Shown here piece by piece: positions 10,330 to 20,758 of a stretch of 59,047 nt of DNA. Position numbers and translations under genes: made by a program. Source of the DNA: an uncultured Gammaproteobacteria bacterium (GTDB lineage Bacteria > Pseudomonadota > Gammaproteobacteria > UBA4575); assembly GCA_905479295.1 (NCBI GenBank), contig CAJQLY010000022.1, forward strand, positions 1-59,047. The letters are read 5' to 3'. The notes under the pieces are model-generated. The model did no database searches. It saw nothing but the letters and a program-made list of their open reading frames with translations, and had not been told where the DNA came from. Positions within the stretch are counted from its first letter, which is position 1; every line of letters begins with the position of its first letter.

Positions 10330-11199
10330 TTATTTCTTATACTGATCACGCGCCGTCTTCGCCATACGAAACATAGTCTCTAGGGCATCACCATCGGCTG
10401 TGTCTAAATTTGATTTTAATTCGCTCAACTGCTCTTCAAAAAGATTAATTGCGCGCAGCAAGGCGTCTTTATTAGCCAAACAAATACCACGCCAAAGCGC
10501 TGGATCACTGGATGCAATACGTGAAAAATCAGCAAAGCCACCGGCCGCATAACGAAATATTTCTTGCCCATCATGCTTTTGCGTTAAACAACGTACCAGA
10601 GAAAAGGCTAAGGCATGAGGTAAGTGACTGGTTGCCGCCAAAATCTCATCATGTTCATCGGGAGATAGTTCTTCTACTTCAGCGCCAACTTGTTGCCAAA
10701 GCTGAGTCACAATAGCGGTGCTCTTGGTGCGCGTTTTTTCAGTCGGCGTAAGGATCACTCGGCGCCCTTGAAATAAGTCACTCAGTGCTGCTGTCAGACC
10801 ACTTTGTTCACGACCTGCAATTGGATGGCCTGGAACAAAACAACCACTTTGCTCTGGACTTAACACAGTCGCTAAATCATCCAACACACTTTGTTTGGTA
10901 CTACCGACATCAGTGATTGCAAGACAACGCTGGAACCATGGCTTGATCTCTGCAAATACGCTGCACATAGCTGCAACCGGTACTGCCACTACGGCAACCT
11001 GTGGAATATCACTTAGCTCATCAACAGAGCGATAGCCCTCATCGATCAGTCCTGAACTTTTTGCTGACTGCAGCGTATCTGCATCATGATCAATCGCGAT
11101 TAGTTTTAGGCTGGGGTTTGCACCGCGTAGAGCAGCGGCTAAAGACCCACCAATCAGGCCCAAACCGATGACACATAGGGAATCAATTTTTACTGACAT
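10330..11199 (-). CDS. tyrA: Prephenate dehydrogenase
   Basis: Rossmann motif VIGLGLIGGSLAAALR; ITDVGSTK; FVPGHPIAGREQSG; operon context. Confidence 0.93.
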   Translation of the reverse strand: MSVKIDSLCVIGLGLIGGSLAAALRGANPSLKLIAIDHDADTLQSAKSSGLIDEGYRSVDELSDIPQVAVVAVPVAAMCSVFAEIKPWFQRCLAITDVGSTKQSVLDDLATVLSPEQSGCFVPGHPIAGREQSGLTAALSDLFQGRRVILTPTEKTRTKSTAIVTQLWQQVGAEVEELSPDEHDEILAATSHLPHALAFSLVRCLTQKHDGQEIFRYAAGGFADFSRIASSDPALWRGICLANKDALLRAINLFEEQLSELKSNLDTADGDALETMFRMAKTARDQYKK

Positions 11200-11211
11200 A
11201 ACTATCGAGTC

Positions 11212-12294
11212 CTAACGCAAAGCCTGCGGATATGAGCCTAATACTTTGACCAAATCAGCATTTCCAGACAATGCCGCTAAGGCATTCGATAATTGCTGAT
11301 CACTGATGTGGCCTTGTAGGTCTAAAAAGAAAACATACTCCCAATTTGTACCACGCGATGGGCGTGATTCAATACGAGACAAGCTCACACCATTATCTGC
11401 CAATGTAGCTAGCATCTGCGCTAAAGAACCTGGCTTATTAGGTGCACTCACCATCAAACTGGTTTTATCTATACCCGAAGCCTCGACACCTTTGCGCCCT
11501 AAAACTAAGAAACGGGTAGTATTTTCCGTCAGATCTTCAATATTCTGCGCCTGACTATGTAACTCATATTGTTCACCTGCAGCTGCACTGGCAATAGCTG
11601 CAGAATACTTTTCTTTAACCACACGTAGTGCACCCTGTGCATTGCTAGCCACTACCTGCTGTGAGGCTTGTGGCAGATTCGCTTGTAACCATTTACGACA
11701 CTGCGCCAGAGCCTGCTGATGCCCGTAAACAACCTTGATCGACTCCAGCTCATGGTGTTCTTGAGTCAATAAGCAATGATGAATCTTCAGCTCTACTTCA
11801 CCAATAATCTGTAGTGGTGAAGTAATGAAGTTATCTAAGGTGCGACTAACACTACCCTCGCTAGAGTTTTCAACCGGCACCACACCATAATCGACCAAAC
11901 TAGTTTCTACCGCATGGAATACCTCATCGATAGAGTCTTGCGCTAAGGTCGCAACCGCATGCCCAAAATGCTTACTGGCAGCCTCTTCTGTGAACGTACC
12001 CTTAGGCCCAAGAAAGGCCACATTCAAAGGTTTTTCCAATGCTAGGCAGGCAGATACCAATTCGCGAAATAGGCGCACAGCGATCTCATCACTGAATGGC
12101 CCTGAATTCATTTTGGCAATACGTCGCAATACCTGTGCTTCACGGTCTGGACGATAGAACTCAACGTGCTCATTCTCTGCCCGTTTAATTTCGCCTACTT
12201 CATGCGCACACTGTGCACGTGCTGAGATCAGATTTAAGATCTGCTCATCTAAGGCGTCTATACGATCACGCAATTTTTTTAAATCTTCGCTCAT
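11212..12294 (-). CDS. pheA: Bifunctional chorismate mutase / prephenate dehydratase
   Basis: N-terminal chorismate mutase helix plus AFLGPKGTFTEEAA and C-terminal ACT-domain motif. Confidence 0.96.
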   Translation of the reverse strand: MSEDLKKLRDRIDALDEQILNLISARAQCAHEVGEIKRAENEHVEFYRPDREAQVLRRIAKMNSGPFSDEIAVRLFRELVSACLALEKPLNVAFLGPKGTFTEEAASKHFGHAVATLAQDSIDEVFHAVETSLVDYGVVPVENSSEGSVSRTLDNFITSPLQIIGEVELKIHHCLLTQEHHELESIKVVYGHQQALAQCRKWLQANLPQASQQVVASNAQGALRVVKEKYSAAIASAAAGEQYELHSQAQNIEDLTENTTRFLVLGRKGVEASGIDKTSLMVSAPNKPGSLAQMLATLADNGVSLSRIESRPSRGTNWEYVFFLDLQGHISDQQLSNALAALSGNADLVKVLGSYPQALR

Positions 12295-12528
12295 CTGAAA
12301 TTAACTTAAAGAGATGCCATCATTGACCTGATTTAACGCGGTCAATAACCCATCAAATAGCAATAATTTTGCTCGAAAAATGAATGGTTTTTAATCTGCT
12401 CAGAAGTATATCAGCAAATCTTTCTGACTGTTCTGTATGTGCCGCAACTATCTCTATATTAAGCGCTTTCTTGCAAGCTATTCGCGGCCATTACTGCACA
12501 GAAAAATGCGTTCATGTTAAATTAGCCT

Positions 12529-14130
12529 ATGCAAAACACGATAAGCAATCAAATCCTTCACCGCAGCGATCTGCAAAGCGATCACATTGCTTTACGACAT
12601 CAGGGGCAATGCCTCAGCTATGCTGAGCTTGGCCAGCGCGTACACTATTACGCTGCTGCTCTACGCCAACTCAATCTAAACCCGGGTGAACACATCGCTC
12701 TGCATGCTGATAAGGGTATTGATAGCGTATGCGCCCTACTCGCTAGCATCCTTTGCAAGCTCACGGTGGTGCCATTAAACCCACTATTAAAGCCTGCCCA
12801 AATGCAACATATTTTAATCGATGCTGGGATCACAGTTCTGATCAGTAATCAGGCTGGCCTACAGCATATTCAAGCCTGCTTAGCGCATTGCACTAGCTTA
12901 AAACAGGTCATCCTAAGCGATGATATGGTGCAAACTAGGCCGCTATTAGCCAACCAAGAATTACTCACATGGGATGACTTATCATCATCCATTGCAGCTC
13001 AGACGCAGTCGATAGAGACAATAGAAGCCAGCAGCTCTCAGATGATCGCAATGATTTTATATACCTCTGGTAGCACTGGTGCACCAAAAGGTGTGATGCT
13101 TAGTCATAGCAACCTATCTATCGGTGCAACAGTGGTAAAAGACTATCTACAGCTAACAAATACAGATCGTATTCTTGCCTTATTACCACTGAGTTTTGAT
13201 TATGGTCTAAACCAAGTGCTTAGCGGCCTACTTGCAGGTGCTGAGGTCGTACTGATGGACTATTTGCTACCTCGTGATGTCTTAACCACCCTAAAAAAAC
13301 AAGCCATCACCGTATTAGCAGGGGTACCTTCGTTATGGAACCCACTAGCTAAATTAGACTGGCCAAAATCAGTTCAGCAACAACTTCGGATCATTACTAA
13401 CTCAGGTGGTGCATTATCTGACAGCACCCTAGCCAGGCTTGAGGAACAACTGGGCAGTGACAAGATTGTGCTGATGTATGGCCTGACCGAAGCCTTTCGC
13501 GCAAGTTACCTACCGCCGACAGAATTCAGTAATCACCGAGGATCAATTGGCCGTGCCATTCCGCAAACCGAGCTATTTGTGGTCAAGCCTAATGGTGAAG
13601 CCTGTAAACCAGGTGAGGTTGGCGAGTTAGTACAGGCGGGAGCACTTGTCTCTTTAGGCTATTGGAATCAAGCCGAAGCCACTGCCGCCGTCTTTAAACC
13701 CTTACCTCTCTGGGCTCAAAACGAGCAAAATCGTACTCAACTTGCGGTCTGGTCGGGTGACCAAGTAGAACAAGATGAAGAGGGCTACCTCTACTTTATA
13801 GGCCGCAAAGACGCCATGATTAAAAGCTCAGGCTATCGTATTAGCCCAGATGAAATCGAATCATTGGCCTGCGCTCATCACTTAGTAGAACTGGCCTGTG
13901 CACTCGGTATCGAAGATGCAGTGCTCGGCCAAAGCATCGTACTTTATATACAGACAACCGCAGATAATGAGTTAAATAAAGATCTCGAAAAGGAGTTCAA
14001 ACGCTGTTTGCCGAATTACATGCAGCCCAAGCAGATCATACGATTACAGCAATTCCCAATGACCAGCAATGCTAAGATAGATCGTAATCAACTACACAGC
14101 ATGTTTTGCAACAGCACTAAAAAACACTAA
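12529..14130 (+). CDS. AMP-dependent acyl-CoA ligase, exosortase A system-associated type
   Basis: ILYTSGSTGAPKGVMLSHSN (AMP-binding motif), GRKDAMIKSSGYRISPDEIE; adjacent exosortase-type PLP decarboxylase and ACP. Confidence 0.82.
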   Translation: MQNTISNQILHRSDLQSDHIALRHQGQCLSYAELGQRVHYYAAALRQLNLNPGEHIALHADKGIDSVCALLASILCKLTVVPLNPLLKPAQMQHILIDAGITVLISNQAGLQHIQACLAHCTSLKQVILSDDMVQTRPLLANQELLTWDDLSSSIAAQTQSIETIEASSSQMIAMILYTSGSTGAPKGVMLSHSNLSIGATVVKDYLQLTNTDRILALLPLSFDYGLNQVLSGLLAGAEVVLMDYLLPRDVLTTLKKQAITVLAGVPSLWNPLAKLDWPKSVQQQLRIITNSGGALSDSTLARLEEQLGSDKIVLMYGLTEAFRASYLPPTEFSNHRGSIGRAIPQTELFVVKPNGEACKPGEVGELVQAGALVSLGYWNQAEATAAVFKPLPLWAQNEQNRTQLAVWSGDQVEQDEEGYLYFIGRKDAMIKSSGYRISPDEIESLACAHHLVELACALGIEDAVLGQSIVLYIQTTADNELNKDLEKEFKRCLPNYMQPKQIIRLQQFPMTSNAKIDRNQLHSMFCNSTKKH

Positions 14131-14144
14131 GTTAAAATCGCTGC

Positions 14145-15380
14145 ATGAATAAACCAAAACACATCGATCCATTGCCGTACTTTTCAGTCCGCGACCACTG
14201 CCTAGCCATCGCTGGACGTACGCCGACCGAGCTGGACCAGTTCGATCGGCCTTTTTATATCTATTCAAAACAGCGTATAGAGCAAAAACTATCGGCTTTA
14301 CGCTCAGTCATACCATCTAATATTCACCTACATTACGCAGTCAAAGCCAACCCAATGGCTGATTTAATCGCTTGGCTAGGCTCTCGCTGTGAGGGCTTGG
14401 ATGTTGCATCTGGCGGCGAATTACAAAAAGCATTAAGCCTCGGCATAGCAGGACAAGACATTAGTTTTGCTGGTCCAGGCAAATCACTGGGCGAATTAAC
14501 ATTGGCCATTGAATCAGATTGCACCCTGAATATTGAATCTGAAACTGAGTTAACCCGTGTCATTGAACTCAGTCAGCAACTCAAAAAAACCGCACGTGTT
14601 GCCCTAAGGCTGAATCCAAATTTCGAGCTTAAAAGCTCGGGCATGCAGATGGCTGGCGGCGCTAAACCCTTCGGTGTTGATGCCGAGACAGCCCTACCTA
14701 TTCTACAAAGAATGCTTGCGGCAGGGCTCAATTTCCGTGGCATCCAGATCTATGCTGGCTCACAAAACCTATCTGCTAGTGCCATTAATGAGGCGATGAC
14801 ACAGACCTTTGCATTAGGCGCACAGTTAAGCCAAGAGCTAGGCCAGCCACTACCAAGCTTTAATGTTGGTGGCGGTTTTGGGGTGCCCTACTTTGCAGGT
14901 CAACAAGAATTAGACTTAGACGCGGTCGGAAAACATCTGCATAGTCTGATGCAAGATTATCAATCAGTATTTGCAGAGACCGATATTATCCTAGAGCTGG
15001 GACGTTATTTAGTCGCCGATGCAGGAGTCTATCTATGCAAAGTTACAGATAAAAAAGTCTCGCGCGGCGAGACCTTCCTAATCACTAATGGTGGCTTGCA
15101 TCATAGTCTCGCTGCCAGCGGAAACTTCGGCCAGGTCATCCGAAAAAATTACCCGGTGCTGATTGCAAATAAACTTGAACCTACTAATAAAAACCATACA
15201 GAAGAGGTCACCATTGTTGGCCCTTTATGCACGCCATTAGATATATTGGCCAAACATGTCCAATTACCGAAGGCTGATATTGGTGATTATGTCGCAGTGT
15301 TTCAGACTGGTGCCTATGGTTACTCGGCTAGTCCTAAAGACTTTTTAGGTCATCCAGCAGCACATGAGATTTTACTCTAA
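14145..15380 (+). CDS. Pyridoxal-dependent decarboxylase, exosortase A system-associated type
   Basis: Orn/DAP decarboxylase fold: HYAVKANPM, NVGGGFGVPYF, ITNGGLHHSLAASGNFGQVIRKNYPV, FQTGAYGYSASP. Confidence 0.85.
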   Translation: MNKPKHIDPLPYFSVRDHCLAIAGRTPTELDQFDRPFYIYSKQRIEQKLSALRSVIPSNIHLHYAVKANPMADLIAWLGSRCEGLDVASGGELQKALSLGIAGQDISFAGPGKSLGELTLAIESDCTLNIESETELTRVIELSQQLKKTARVALRLNPNFELKSSGMQMAGGAKPFGVDAETALPILQRMLAAGLNFRGIQIYAGSQNLSASAINEAMTQTFALGAQLSQELGQPLPSFNVGGGFGVPYFAGQQELDLDAVGKHLHSLMQDYQSVFAETDIILELGRYLVADAGVYLCKVTDKKVSRGETFLITNGGLHHSLAASGNFGQVIRKNYPVLIANKLEPTNKNHTEEVTIVGPLCTPLDILAKHVQLPKADIGDYVAVFQTGAYGYSASPKDFLGHPAAHEILL

Positions 15381-15406
15381 TGAGGCTGATAAAGTATTAG
15401 GGGGAT

Positions 15407-15661
15407 TTACGATTGCTCTAATCGCGTATTGATATGAGCCAACAATGAAGCCACTGTTGCAAATACTTCTGCATCCAGATCATCATCTTCAAAGTGAACA
15501 TCAAAGCGATTTTCTAGGGCTGTAATCAGCGCCACGATACCGATTGAATCCAGTTCTGGTAGCGCACCCAAGAGGGCATCTTCTGCCTGCATTGCACGCA
15601 CATCGATAGTGCAGCTTAAACTCTCTGCTACTACGTCCAAAACCTGTGCCACTGTTACCAT
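15407..15661 (-). CDS. Acyl carrier protein (exosortase-cluster type)
   Basis: 84 aa; LPELDSIGIVALITALENRFDVHFEDDDLD gives a DS phosphopantetheine site in an ACP helix. Confidence 0.85.
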   Translation of the reverse strand: MVTVAQVLDVVAESLSCTIDVRAMQAEDALLGALPELDSIGIVALITALENRFDVHFEDDDLDAEVFATVASLLAHINTRLEQS

Positions 15662-15810
15662 TACTGTTCATCCAATGAAGTCTTTCGAATTGCCAACTGC
15701 GCCTAACCTGAAACTGGGGTCAATAGAATCAATCCCCACAACATTGCTCAGTAACAAAATAGCGCGCCATTCTACCCTGAAAGACCCTGTAGCGGCTAGA
15801 CACATAGAAC

Positions 15811-15828
15811 GGCCCCTTATCAGGGGCC
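15811..15828. promoter_or_regulatory. Perfect 7-bp stem / 4-nt loop GC hairpin
   Basis: GGCCCCT-TATC-AGGGGCC in the region between the ACP gene (-) and the epimerase (+). Confidence 0.6.
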
Positions 15829-15873
15829 AAATACAGTGTTTGACATCACTATGGCACAACGCGAATATGACGT

Positions 15874-16881
15874 ATGAAAATACTCGTCACCGGCTCTGCT
15901 GGCTTTATTGGTAACGCACTCAGTCTACGTCTGTTGCAACGTGGTGATGAAGTAATTGGTGTCGACAATCTCAATGACTATTACTCACCAAGCTTAAAGC
16001 AGGCCCGCCTAGCGCGCACCGAAAAATACCCCGCGTTTCAACAACATCAGATCGCATTGGAAGACCGTGATGCAATCAATCAGCTATTCCAACAACAGCG
16101 ACCAGATCGTGTGGTTAATTTAGCCGCACAAGCGGGTGTGCGTTATTCGATCGAAAACCCACATGCCTATATCGACTCTAATATCGTTGGCTTTATGAAT
16201 ATCCTAGAGGCCTGCCGCAATTATCCAGTGCAACATCTAGTCTTTGCCTCCAGCAGCTCGGTCTACGGTGGCAACAGCAAACTACCATTCAGTGTTAACG
16301 ATACTGTGGACCACCCTCTCAGCTTGTATGCAGCGAGTAAGAAAAGCAATGAATTAATGGCCCACACCTATGCCCACTTATTCCAAGTAGCCTGCACTGG
16401 CCTGCGCTTTTTCACCGTTTATGGCCCCTGGGGTCGACCCGATATGGCCTTATTTAAATTCACCCAAAAAATCTTGGCCGGTGAAGCCATCGACGTCTAT
16501 AACTACGGTAAACACCAACGTGATTTCACTTACATAGATGATATTGTTGAAGGCGTTATGCGTGTACTCGATCAAGCAGCTGAAGCCAACCCCAACTATA
16601 ACGCTGCGTTGGCTGAGCCTAGCCGCAGTCATGCCCCCTACCGCATTTACAACATTGGCAACCAACAGCCAACGGAATTGATTCGTTACATTGAAGTATT
16701 AGAGGATTGTCTTGGGCAAAAGTCAGAACGTAACTTATTACCTATGCAACCAGGTGACGTCCTTGATACGCATGCCGATGTAGAAGATTTAGTGACTGAT
16801 TTTGCTTACAAGCCAGACACTCCTATTGAGCTTGGCATAGAAAATTTTGTGCGTTGGTACCGTGAGTACTATCAGACCTAA
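15874..16881 (+). CDS. NAD-dependent nucleotide-sugar epimerase (UDP-glucuronate 4-epimerase-like)
   Basis: MKILVTGSAGFIGNALSLRLL...VDNLNDYYSPSLKQARL, AAQAGVRYSIENPHAY, FASSSSVYG, YAASKKSNE, RFFTVYGPWGRPDMA. Confidence 0.9.
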   Translation: MKILVTGSAGFIGNALSLRLLQRGDEVIGVDNLNDYYSPSLKQARLARTEKYPAFQQHQIALEDRDAINQLFQQQRPDRVVNLAAQAGVRYSIENPHAYIDSNIVGFMNILEACRNYPVQHLVFASSSSVYGGNSKLPFSVNDTVDHPLSLYAASKKSNELMAHTYAHLFQVACTGLRFFTVYGPWGRPDMALFKFTQKILAGEAIDVYNYGKHQRDFTYIDDIVEGVMRVLDQAAEANPNYNAALAEPSRSHAPYRIYNIGNQQPTELIRYIEVLEDCLGQKSERNLLPMQPGDVLDTHADVEDLVTDFAYKPDTPIELGIENFVRWYREYYQT

Positions 16882-17960
16882 AGTGCTGTAATCATGTCGG
16901 CTAGTGATTCGACTGCTGACAATGCAGTACCGTTATACATACTGGCACGCACACCACCCTGTTTGCGATGACCCGCTAAGCCCAACAGACCCTGCGCCTC
17001 AGCCTGCAGCAAAAACGCCTGTAGCCGTTGTTCATTATCGATATCAAAGCTCACATTAATTTGTGAGCGTAGCTCGGCTGCAATCTTATTACAGGTCAGT
17101 GGTTGTGCGTCAATTGCCTGATATAACAGGGCTGAACGCTCATTAGCGGCAGCCAGCATAGGTGCCAAACCACCCTGTGCCTGTAGCCATTGCAACATCC
17201 GCAAAACACAATAGACCGCAAAAACAGGTGTTGTATTTACAATTGATTGCTCTTGCGCATGGACGTCATAACGCAGCATGTAAGGGGTTTGCTCTGCTGC
17301 TTGCTGCAGCAAATCTTCGCGCACAATGACAACAGTAACACCGGCAATACCCAGTGTTTTCTGTGCACCTGCATAAATCAAATCATAGTGCTCAAAATTA
17401 ATCGGCCGCATTAATAAACAGGACGTCATGTCTGCCACTACGGGCACGGTTGCATCAGTGATATCAGCGAGCTGAATACCTTCAATCGTTTCATTTGGGG
17501 TGACATGGAGATAGGCACTATCAGCTGCAATGTCCCAATCACTGCGATCTCTAGCAGTGATCACAACACCGTCAGCCGTCTTATTTTCTGTCACTGCCGA
17601 CAACATCTGCACACGCCCATACTTTTGCGCAAACTCGGCTGCTCGACGTGACCAATGACCGCTATCAACATAGGTCATCACTGGTTTATTAGAGAGTAGA
17701 TTTAATGGTAGGGCATCGAACTGGCCGGTCGCACCCGCTTGCATGAAGAGGATCTGAAATCCGTCGGGAATAGCATAAAGAGAACGTAGTAATTGACGCG
17801 CTTGTTCAATAATAATGGCGAATTCAGCTGAACGATGCCCCAGCTCAAGAATAGACAAACCACTGTTGCCATACTCACGAATATCAAGCTGAATCTGTTG
17901 CTTAACGCTGTCAGGCAACGCGGCTGGGCCCGCTGCAAAATAATGTTGGCGCTGACTCAT
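16878..17960 (-). CDS. serC: Phosphoserine aminotransferase
   Basis: HYFAAGPAALPDSVKQQ; YAGAQKTLGIAGVTVVIVR (PLP lysine); next to gyrA. Confidence 0.96.
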   Translation of the reverse strand: MSQRQHYFAAGPAALPDSVKQQIQLDIREYGNSGLSILELGHRSAEFAIIIEQARQLLRSLYAIPDGFQILFMQAGATGQFDALPLNLLSNKPVMTYVDSGHWSRRAAEFAQKYGRVQMLSAVTENKTADGVVITARDRSDWDIAADSAYLHVTPNETIEGIQLADITDATVPVVADMTSCLLMRPINFEHYDLIYAGAQKTLGIAGVTVVIVREDLLQQAAEQTPYMLRYDVHAQEQSIVNTTPVFAVYCVLRMLQWLQAQGGLAPMLAAANERSALLYQAIDAQPLTCNKIAAELRSQINVSFDIDNEQRLQAFLLQAEAQGLLGLAGHRKQGGVRASMYNGTALSAVESLADMITAL

Positions 17961-18006
17961 AATCTATTCTGCAAGACGACCTCAGTCTGCAAATTTATAC
18001 AGAATG

Positions 18007-20613
18007 CTAGTGAATCATTGGCTCGCTGTCATCCGAGGAATCATCATCAGCACTATCGATCGCATCATCGGCACCTTCTAGAGTTTGCACCGCTTCGATC
18101 TCTGTCATGTGCTCATCTTCACCTAGGCGAATCAAAGTTACACCTTGCGTATTACGTCCCATAGAAGAAATCTCATGCACTGCCGTACGCACCAAGGTAC
18201 CCTGATCGGTAATCAACATCGCTTGATCATCTTCGGCCACCATCACCGCACCAATAACATCACCATTTCGATCTGTCGTCTGCACTGCAATCACGCCCTG
18301 ACCACCCCGTTTTTGTTGCGGGAAGTCCTGCATTGGTGTGCGCTTACCAAAACCGTTAGCTGTACCAATCAAGACCTGATGGGTCTCATCATTAGGCTCA
18401 ACCACCATGACTGAAATCACTTCATGTGCTTCATCAATACGCATACCACGGACACCGGTTGCTGTACGACCCATAGGACGCACATCTTGTTCGGCAAAAC
18501 GAATCGACTTACCAGTGCTCGCGACTAAGATCACATCATATTCACCCGTGGTTATTTCAACACCGATGAGGTGATCACCCTCGCGCAGATCTAAGGCGAT
18601 AATACCGCTGGAGCGTGGACGCGAGAAATCCTTTAAAGGAGTCTTCTTAACCACACCCTGACTAGTCGCCATAAAGACATAGGCTTCCTGCGTAAAGTCC
18701 TTCACAGGTAAGATCGCATTAATCCGCTCATCTTCCTGTAGTGGTAATAGGTTCACAATAGGCTTACCGCGCGAAGTACGACCCGCCTGCGGTAGCTCAT
18801 AGACCTTCATCCAATATACTTTACCCAAGCTTGAGAAGCATAAGATGGTGTCGTGTGTATTGGCGACAAATAGATTATCGACAAAGTCTTCATCCTTAAC
18901 TGAGGTTGCTGCTTTACCACGGCCACCACGATGTTGTGCTTGATACACATCTAATGGCTGTGACTTCGCATAGCCAGCGTGAGACAGGGTAACAACTACC
19001 TCTTCTTCTTGAATTAAGTCTTCTAAACTTAGATCAACACGGGCTGAACTAATTTCAGTACGACGTTCATCACCAAAGTTTTCTTTAATCTCAGACAATT
19101 CTTCCTGAATCACCTGCATTAACTTCTCAGGACTAGACAGAATCAGTAATAAGCCTTCGATCAAGCTCAACAACTCAGCATAGTCACTAACAATCTTGTC
19201 TTGCTCTAGGCCAGTCAGTCGATGTAGACGTAAATCTAAAATTGCCTGCGCTTGCACTTCAGACAAAAAGTATTGGCCATCATGTAAACCGGTTTCTGCT
19301 GCAATGTTTTCTGGACGAGACGCATCAGCACCTGCACGTTGCAACATATCGGTAACCGCACCAGGCTGCCATGCAGTCTGCAATAAAGCAGCGCGAGCTT
19401 CAGCTGGATTAGATGACGCCTTAATCATTGCAATCACTTCATCGATATTTGCCAAAGCTACTGCTTGCCCTTCTAATACATGGGCTTTTTCACGTGCTTT
19501 ACGTAACTCAAAGATAGTACGGCGCGTCACCACATCACGACGGTGTCGTAAGAAGGCTTGTAGCACCTGACGCAGCGTGAGTAGGCGTGGCTGACCATCA
19601 ACCAAGGCCACCATATTGATGCCAAACACATTTTGCATTTGTGTTTGTTTGTAGAGATTATTCAGAATAACCTCACTGACTTCACCACGACGTAGCTCAA
19701 TCACAACGCGGATACCGTCTTTATCAGACTCATCGCGCAGCTCAGTAATACCTTCGATCTTCTTGTCTTTAACTAACTCGGCAATCTTCTCGAGCAAGCG
19801 GGCCTTATTAACCTGATAAGGCAGTTCAGTCACAACAATCTTTTCTTTAGAGCTCTTTTCATCCACTTCAATATGGCTGCGCGAGCGGATATGGACACGC
19901 CCACGACCCGTTTCATACGCTTCATGGATGCCTTGACGGCCATTAATAATAGCGGCCGTTGGAAAATCGGGCCCCGGCATAATTTCAATCAACTCAGCAA
20001 CCGTGATATCAGGCTGCTCAATCATTGCCAGACAGGCATTAACCACTTCGGTGAGATTATGTGGCGGAATATTCGTCGCCATACCAACAGCAATACCAGA
20101 AGAGCCGTTAACCAATAGATTTGGTACACGAGAGGGCATGACTGAAGGCTCATGCTCTGATTCATCGTAGTTAGCGGTGAAATCAACGGTTTCTTTTTCT
20201 AGATCTGCTAATACTTGATGCGCGATCTTGGCCATACGCACTTCGGTATAACGCATCGCAGCTGGTGCATCACCATCGACAGAACCAAAGTTACCTTGAC
20301 CATCGACCAAGGGATATCGCATAGAGAAATCCTGCGCCATACGAACAATCGTGTCGTATACCGCGGTATCACCATGGGGGTGATATTTACCGATCACGTC
20401 ACCGACCACACGGGCCGATTTCTTGTAGGCCTTATTCCAGTCGTTACCCAACACATGCATGGCAAATAAAGCACGTCGATGAACCGGCTTTAAACCATCA
20501 CGAACGTCTGGTAAAGCACGTCCAACAATGACGCTCATGGCATAGTCCAAATAGGACTGACGCATCTCGTCTTCTAGATTTACACTAATAATCTCTTTAG
20601 CTACTGAAGCCAT
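18007..20613 (-). CDS. gyrA: DNA gyrase subunit A
   Basis: 868 aa; [73 protein letters not shown]. Confidence 0.98.
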   Translation of the reverse strand: MASVAKEIISVNLEDEMRQSYLDYAMSVIVGRALPDVRDGLKPVHRRALFAMHVLGNDWNKAYKKSARVVGDVIGKYHPHGDTAVYDTIVRMAQDFSMRYPLVDGQGNFGSVDGDAPAAMRYTEVRMAKIAHQVLADLEKETVDFTANYDESEHEPSVMPSRVPNLLVNGSSGIAVGMATNIPPHNLTEVVNACLAMIEQPDITVAELIEIMPGPDFPTAAIINGRQGIHEAYETGRGRVHIRSRSHIEVDEKSSKEKIVVTELPYQVNKARLLEKIAELVKDKKIEGITELRDESDKDGIRVVIELRRGEVSEVILNNLYKQTQMQNVFGINMVALVDGQPRLLTLRQVLQAFLRHRRDVVTRRTIFELRKAREKAHVLEGQAVALANIDEVIAMIKASSNPAEARAALLQTAWQPGAVTDMLQRAGADASRPENIAAETGLHDGQYFLSEVQAQAILDLRLHRLTGLEQDKIVSDYAELLSLIEGLLLILSSPEKLMQVIQEELSEIKENFGDERRTEISSARVDLSLEDLIQEEEVVVTLSHAGYAKSQPLDVYQAQHRGGRGKAATSVKDEDFVDNLFVANTHDTILCFSSLGKVYWMKVYELPQAGRTSRGKPIVNLLPLQEDERINAILPVKDFTQEAYVFMATSQGVVKKTPLKDFSRPRSSGIIALDLREGDHLIGVEITTGEYDVILVASTGKSIRFAEQDVRPMGRTATGVRGMRIDEAHEVISVMVVEPNDETHQVLIGTANGFGKRTPMQDFPQQKRGGQGVIAVQTTDRNGDVIGAVMVAEDDQAMLITDQGTLVRTAVHEISSMGRNTQGVTLIRLGEDEHMTEIEAVQTLEGADDAIDSADDDSSDDSEPMIH

Positions 20614-20758
20614 TGATTTTGCTCAAGTTTTTTTATACCAATATAGTCTATAAAGTATATCACAATTTTGCTCTTTTCGGCGTTTTTTGAAGCAAAAGAT
20701 CAGCCAATATCTGGCTACTTTCTCGGCACCCTATCGGCTACTCAAACAAGGCAGCAGA

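Noticed and set aside
15609-15914. 101-aa + strand ORF between the ACP and epimerase genes
   Set aside because: Overlaps the ACP 5' end and the true epimerase start in other frames; no motif.
19196-19570. 124-aa antisense ORF in gyrA
   Set aside because: Opposite conserved gyrA coding sequence; composition typical of an antisense frame.
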